Source: Ignavibacteriales bacterium
GTDB taxonomy: Bacteria; Bacteroidota; Ignavibacteria; Ignavibacteriales; Melioribacteraceae
DNA: 8,339 nt
Assembly: GCA_016929735.1 (NCBI GenBank)
Contig: JAFGID010000117.1
Coordinates: forward strand, 1-8,339
Direction: 5' to 3'
Of the stretch, positions 4,659 to 8,339 are shown piece after piece. Below the pieces are notes generated by a model that was not told the DNA's origin, did no database searches, and was given only the letters and a program-made list of their open reading frames with translations. A program made the translations under genes and the position numbers. Numbering within the stretch: position 1 is the stretch's first letter; every line of letters starts with the position of its first letter.

Positions 4659-7541
4659 ATGAAAGAAATCCAAATCAAACGGCTTATTGGCTTACTGGTT
4701 TTTGTAGTTGTGGCAATTAATTATCTAATAACAGCACAAGTATCACTATCATTCTGGGATTGCGGCGAGTTTATTGCTTCTTCCGATTTATTACAGGTGC
4801 CTCACCCACCAGGAACACCTTTCTTTCTTCTTTTTGGCAGGTTGTTTGCGATGTTACCTGTTGCTGAAAATATTGCATACCGTGTAAATTTAGTATCTGT
4901 GTTTTCCAGTGCTTTCACAATTTTGTTTTTATACCTAATTATCATAAGGTTGATTGAGAACTTTAAAAAAGATAAAGAAAGTAAAACGGAAGGTATATTT
5001 ACATATTTAGCTGCTGCCATTGGTTCAATGTCTCTGGCTTTTTCTGATTCATTTTGGTTCAATGCTGTTGAAGGTGAAGTTTATGCTTTCGCTATTTTCT
5101 TTACTGCGTTCTGCGTTTGGCTTGCTATGGTGTGGGTGGATAAAGCAGATAAATTTGGTAGCGAGAAATATTTAATTCTTATCGGATATTTAATCGGACT
5201 TTCCCTCGGCGTTCATCTTTATCCTGTATTGACGATTGTCCCGATAATGATGATTGTCTTCTTCAAAAAATATGTTACTGATGATGCCGCATTAAAGAAA
5301 ACGGGATATTTTCTAATAGTTCATATTGGAATACTTCTTCTTATATCACTGTATCAGTGGTCTACATTTACGGAGAGTGCTCCCATCGGATATGAAAATT
5401 GGAAAGAAATTGATAAAACCTCTTTTATTATTTATGGATTAGTTAGTGTTGTATTTATCGGTATCTTCTGGAAAAAATTATTAAACAAAAATTCATTTTA
5501 TGTTATTTTAATAGCTGGTGGATTGCTTACATTCATAATTTATCCCGGTATAGTACAAATGATCCCACAAATTATTTATACAATCGGAGGAAATGATTTT
5601 CTAATGAATTTAGTTGTATTTCTTGCATTGTTTGGAATACTGGGTTATATAATTTATTGGGCCAAACAGAAAAAATATTTTACTGTTGCACTCGTTTCGA
5701 AGTTTATCTTTTTTGTCTTGGTCGGTTATACAACGTACACAATGATAATTATTCGTGCCAACCAGGATACTCCGATCAACCTAAATAGTCCAAAGACAAT
5801 GAAAGAAGTCGTTTCGTATGTAAACAGAGAGCAATACGGAGCAGCTTCATTGTTTAAGAGAAGATATGGTCAGGAGCCAAATTTATTGGGAATGTATCAA
5901 AAGTATAACACAGATTTAGAGTTTTTCTGGGATTACCAAATTAACCATATGGTAAATAGATATCTATTATGGAATTATGTTGGCAGGTCTTCAACTGTTC
6001 AGGATGATGGGATTGATTTCAACGACTTCTATGCAATACCTCTCTTTATAGGATTATTCGGATTGTTCTATCATTATCGGAAAGACTGGAAATACGCGAG
6101 CGCATATATGGCTTTGTTCCTGATGTTGGGATATATTATGGCTATATATTTTAATATGCAGGAACCTCAACCGCGTGAGCGGGATTATTTCTATGTAGGT
6201 ATGTTCTTCGGTTTTTCCGTCTGGATTGGAATAGGAATGAAAGGTTTGCTTGAACTTGCGGGCAGCATTGTCAAATACTCAAAGACACTGCGGTCTGCTC
6301 TTCAAATTGCAGTTTTGCTCTTTGGTTTCGTTGGTGTAAATGTTTTGATGCACGCAAAAAATTTCCATTGGAATGACCGTTCAGCTAATTGGGTACCTTG
6401 GGATTATGCTTACAATATGTTGCAAAGTGTCGACAAAGATGCCGTTATTTTCACTAATGGTGATAACGATACTTTCCCATTATGGTATTTGCAGGATGTT
6501 GAAGGAGTCCGAAGAGATGTTCGAGTTGCAAATTTAAGTCTATTAAATACTGATTGGTACATAAAACAATTACGTGACAATACGCCCCATGGAGCAAAAA
6601 AAATAAAAATGTCTTTTACCGACCAAGTTATTTCTCAATTACAGCCGATGCAATGGGAACCACGTACTATGTCAATAGAAGTTCCAAAAGAAATATATAA
6701 ACAATTTGGAGGTAAGGATACAAGCGTAATTCGAACAGGAAAAATATCTTGGCTTTTAAATGCTCCTGTTCAGTATGGTAATATACCTGCTATCAGAGTT
6801 CAGGACATTGTTGCATTTGACATTATTCAAGCAAATAAGTGGGAACGCCCAATTTATTTCGCCGTTACTTGTTCTGACGACAGTAAACTCGGTCTACAGG
6901 AATATTTACAAATGGAAGGACTCGCCTTCAGATTGGTTCCGCTGAAGAATGAAACACGGTCTGAATATATAAATGAACCTATTTTAAGAACACAGTTGTT
7001 CGAAGAACCCAAGGGATACTCAAAAGAATATCAACCGGGTTTCAAATTCCGTAGTTTGAACGATCCAAATATTTTCTTTGATGATAATCATGTTCGTCTC
7101 ACTGCAAATTATCGCAATTCTTTCTTAAGATTGGCAATTCATTATCTTGTAAGAAATGAAAATGATAAGGCTCTTGAAGCACTTGACATGATGGAAACGA
7201 AATTACCTCGTAAAATTATTCCAATGGATTTTAGAATAAAATATGACGTATCAACTTTCTATTTTGCAGCTGGTGGTATAGAGCGATATAAAGAATTAGC
7301 TGCTGAACTGGAACCCGAACTTTTACAGAGAATTGAAGCGAATCCATTGGACTATAAAGGAAAGTATTACAATCCATACGTTATGCTTTTAGAAGTATAT
7401 CGTAATTTAAATGAATATGACAAGGCAATAGAATTATTAGAACGTATTTTGCAATACGAACCAAATGATGCAGGAATAATTAGCGAAATAAATCGCTTGA
7501 AAGCTTTGAAGGGTGGACAAAATCCTGAGTTACCTAATTAA
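4659..7541 (+). CDS. DUF2723 family membrane glycosyltransferase, putative protein O-mannosyltransferase
   Basis: This 960-residue protein belongs to the DUF2723/TMEM260 family of GT-C type enzymes. The vertebrate member TMEM260 is a protein O-mannosyltransferase. Bacterial members are thought to move a sugar from a lipid carrier to proteins on the outer face of the inner membrane. The N-terminal FWDCGEF (32-38) in the first external loop supplies acidic residues (D34, E37) as expected for a GT-C active site, followed by the family's PHPPGTP (48-54). VEGEVYA (137-143), QPRERDYFY (504-512), NGDNDTFPLWYLQ (600-612) and ANKWERPIYFA (725-735) are further conserved blocks. I count about 14 likely membrane helices up to residue 566. 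The rest is soluble and presumably periplasmic, with TPR-like helices near 815-846 and 905-950. AGAGGA lies four bases before the ATG. The exact sugar and acceptor are not visible. Confidence 0.9.
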   Translation: MKEIQIKRLIGLLVFVVVAINYLITAQVSLSFWDCGEFIASSDLLQVPHPPGTPFFLLFGRLFAMLPVAENIAYRVNLVSVFSSAFTILFLYLIIIRLIENFKKDKESKTEGIFTYLAAAIGSMSLAFSDSFWFNAVEGEVYAFAIFFTAFCVWLAMVWVDKADKFGSEKYLILIGYLIGLSLGVHLYPVLTIVPIMMIVFFKKYVTDDAALKKTGYFLIVHIGILLLISLYQWSTFTESAPIGYENWKEIDKTSFIIYGLVSVVFIGIFWKKLLNKNSFYVILIAGGLLTFIIYPGIVQMIPQIIYTIGGNDFLMNLVVFLALFGILGYIIYWAKQKKYFTVALVSKFIFFVLVGYTTYTMIIIRANQDTPINLNSPKTMKEVVSYVNREQYGAASLFKRRYGQEPNLLGMYQKYNTDLEFFWDYQINHMVNRYLLWNYVGRSSTVQDDGIDFNDFYAIPLFIGLFGLFYHYRKDWKYASAYMALFLMLGYIMAIYFNMQEPQPRERDYFYVGMFFGFSVWIGIGMKGLLELAGSIVKYSKTLRSALQIAVLLFGFVGVNVLMHAKNFHWNDRSANWVPWDYAYNMLQSVDKDAVIFTNGDNDTFPLWYLQDVEGVRRDVRVANLSLLNTDWYIKQLRDNTPHGAKKIKMSFTDQVISQLQPMQWEPRTMSIEVPKEIYKQFGGKDTSVIRTGKISWLLNAPVQYGNIPAIRVQDIVAFDIIQANKWERPIYFAVTCSDDSKLGLQEYLQMEGLAFRLVPLKNETRSEYINEPILRTQLFEEPKGYSKEYQPGFKFRSLNDPNIFFDDNHVRLTANYRNSFLRLAIHYLVRNENDKALEALDMMETKLPRKIIPMDFRIKYDVSTFYFAAGGIERYKELAAELEPELLQRIEANPLDYKGKYYNPYVMLLEVYRNLNEYDKAIELLERILQYEPNDAGIISEINRLKALKGGQNPELPN

Positions 7542-7560
7542 TTAAACAAAATAATTATAT

Positions 7561-7591
7561 AAAGACCCAGCCGATGGTTGGGTCTTTTTTT
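7561..7591 (+). terminator. Strong intrinsic terminator
   Basis: An uninterrupted 12-pair stem (7561-7572 with 7576-7587, one G-T wobble) closes on the three-base loop GAT. It contains AAAGACCCA paired with TGGGTCTTT and is followed by T up to 7591. It starts 19 bases after the stop of the DUF2723 gene and should end the methyltransferase-DUF2723 transcript. The reverse direction lacks a good T-tract, so it acts mainly rightward. Confidence 0.92.
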
Positions 7592-7605
7592 AACTAAAAA
7601 GTATT

Positions 7606-8339
7606 ATGAAAATATTATTAGTTAACTGGCGTTGTGTAAAAAATCCTGAAGCTGGTGGAGCAGAGTATCATCTTCACGAAATTTTTAAAAGAATAATTCA
7701 ATCGGGTCATTCAGCAACACTTGCCTGCCATTGGTTTAAAGGTGCTGCTCGGGAAGAAGAAATAGATGGCATAAAAATTATTAGAATAGGAGATAAATAT
7801 AGGTTCAAATCACAATTCAAAAAGTATTATCTTAAAAAATTAACTGGTGATAATTTCGATTTGATTGTAGATGACATTTCAAAAATACCATTAAGAATAC
7901 CTACCTATACAAAAAAACCAGTCGTTGGGATACTCCATCATATTCACGGAAAAACGTTATACAAAGAACTTCCATTCCCATTGGCATATTACATTATACG
8001 ACAGGAAAAATTAATTCCTAAATTTTACGGCAATACTCCCATATTTGTAGTTTCGGAAAGCACAAAAAAAGAACTTATCGAATTAGGTTTTCCTGGAAAT
8101 CAAATTGCACTTTTGTATAACGCAATAAATCAAGAACTCTTCCCAAAATCATTTCCGGAAAAAAGCCCGACACCTACAATCACATATGTTGGCAGAGTAA
8201 AAAAATATAAAAACCTTGAAATGATAATTGACTCTTTGCCAACAGTTGTAAAAGAAATTCCCGATATTAAATTGGAAATTGCAGGCGGTGGCGATTACTT
8301 AGATAAAATTACTGAATACTCAAAAAAGAGAAATGTCTC
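7606..8339 (+). CDS. GT4-type glycosyltransferase, cut by the right edge
   Basis: The reading frame from ATG 7606 stays open for 244 codons to the window edge, so the C-terminus is missing. The fold is GT-B, family GT4 type, a cytoplasmic retaining enzyme that moves a sugar from a nucleotide sugar to a glycan or lipid acceptor. The N-terminal half has the opening strand MKILLVNWR and the acceptor-side loop PEAGGAEYHLHEIF (14-27). HHIHG (111-115) and the end of the first domain FVVSESTKKEL (147-157) follow. NAINQELF (172-179) and YVGRVKKYKNLEMIIDSL (194-211) then begin the donor-binding Glycos_transf_1 domain, with LEIAGGGDY (223-231). The catalytic E-x7-E region lies beyond the edge. There is no ribosome-binding site, and the gene starts 14 bases after a strong terminator. 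A surface polysaccharide or lipopolysaccharide role is likely from the family and context. Confidence 0.9.
   Translation, partial: MKILLVNWRCVKNPEAGGAEYHLHEIFKRIIQSGHSATLACHWFKGAAREEEIDGIKIIRIGDKYRFKSQFKKYYLKKLTGDNFDLIVDDISKIPLRIPTYTKKPVVGILHHIHGKTLYKELPFPLAYYIIRQEKLIPKFYGNTPIFVVSESTKKELIELGFPGNQIALLYNAINQELFPKSFPEKSPTPTITYVGRVKKYKNLEMIIDSLPTVVKEIPDIKLEIAGGGDYLDKITEYSKKRNV

Noticed and set aside
4802..5062. 86-residue minus-strand reading frame
   Set aside because: It is antisense to the conserved N-terminal part of the DUF2723 gene, so it is a shadow of that coding constraint.
6760..6945. 61-residue plus-strand reading frame
   Set aside because: It lies within the DUF2723 gene in another frame, covering its conserved ANKWERPIYFA block.
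1..8339. Defence system, CRISPR array, mobile element or phage island
   Set aside because: There are no transposase, integrase, nuclease, toxin or cas-like genes, no regularly spaced repeats and no tRNA-associated junction. The methyltransferase resembles small-molecule enzymes, not a DNA methylase, as it has no DPPY or PCQ motif.

Overview
The window is AT-rich, densely coded bacterial DNA (roughly one third GC by eye) with nine well-supported genes: eight complete and one cut by the right edge. KdsB, the enzyme that activates KDO for lipopolysaccharide, points to a Gram-negative cell. The large DUF2723 membrane glycosyltransferase with C-terminal helical repeats, weak or absent Shine-Dalgarno sites at several genes, and a TATATTTG promoter-like box suggest the Bacteroidota/Ignavibacteria/Chlorobiota group. 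I lean towards an Ignavibacteria-like organism, but that placement is inference.

Left half (39-3623, all minus strand). In transcription order: a Ste24-like M48 membrane protease, gatC, kdsB, a PLP-dependent D-cysteine desulfhydrase/ACC deaminase-family enzyme, and a 114-residue four-helix membrane protein. The first four are separated by only 14-18 bases and look like one operon. The last follows a 77-base gap holding a short TTTGCGT repeat, so its membership is less sure. Another reading frame may begin at base 38 and run off the left edge. The operon mixes unrelated jobs: membrane proteolysis, tRNA-dependent amidation, lipopolysaccharide precursor activation and amino-acid catabolism.

Centre (3624-3720). 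A 97-base divergent intergenic region separates the two halves. It has a good Bacteroidota-type -7 box (TATATTTG) facing right and a weaker candidate facing left.

Right half (3721-8339, all plus strand). A class I SAM methyltransferase with a TTG start, a 72-residue charged protein of unknown function, and a 960-residue DUF2723 (TMEM260-like, putative protein O-mannosyltransferase) membrane protein are packed with gaps of 17 and 24 bases. A strong intrinsic terminator (7561-7591) closes the unit. Only 14 bases later a GT4-type glycosyltransferase begins and runs off the right edge. Together with kdsB on the other strand, this suggests an envelope and glycan neighbourhood.

I found no RNA genes, CRISPR arrays, insertion sequences, phage genes or recognisable defence system. 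The region looks like core chromosome. The most interesting open points are the unknown small protein inside the putative O-glycosylation unit, the terminator sitting directly in front of the GT4 gene, and the short N-terminus of the M48 protease.
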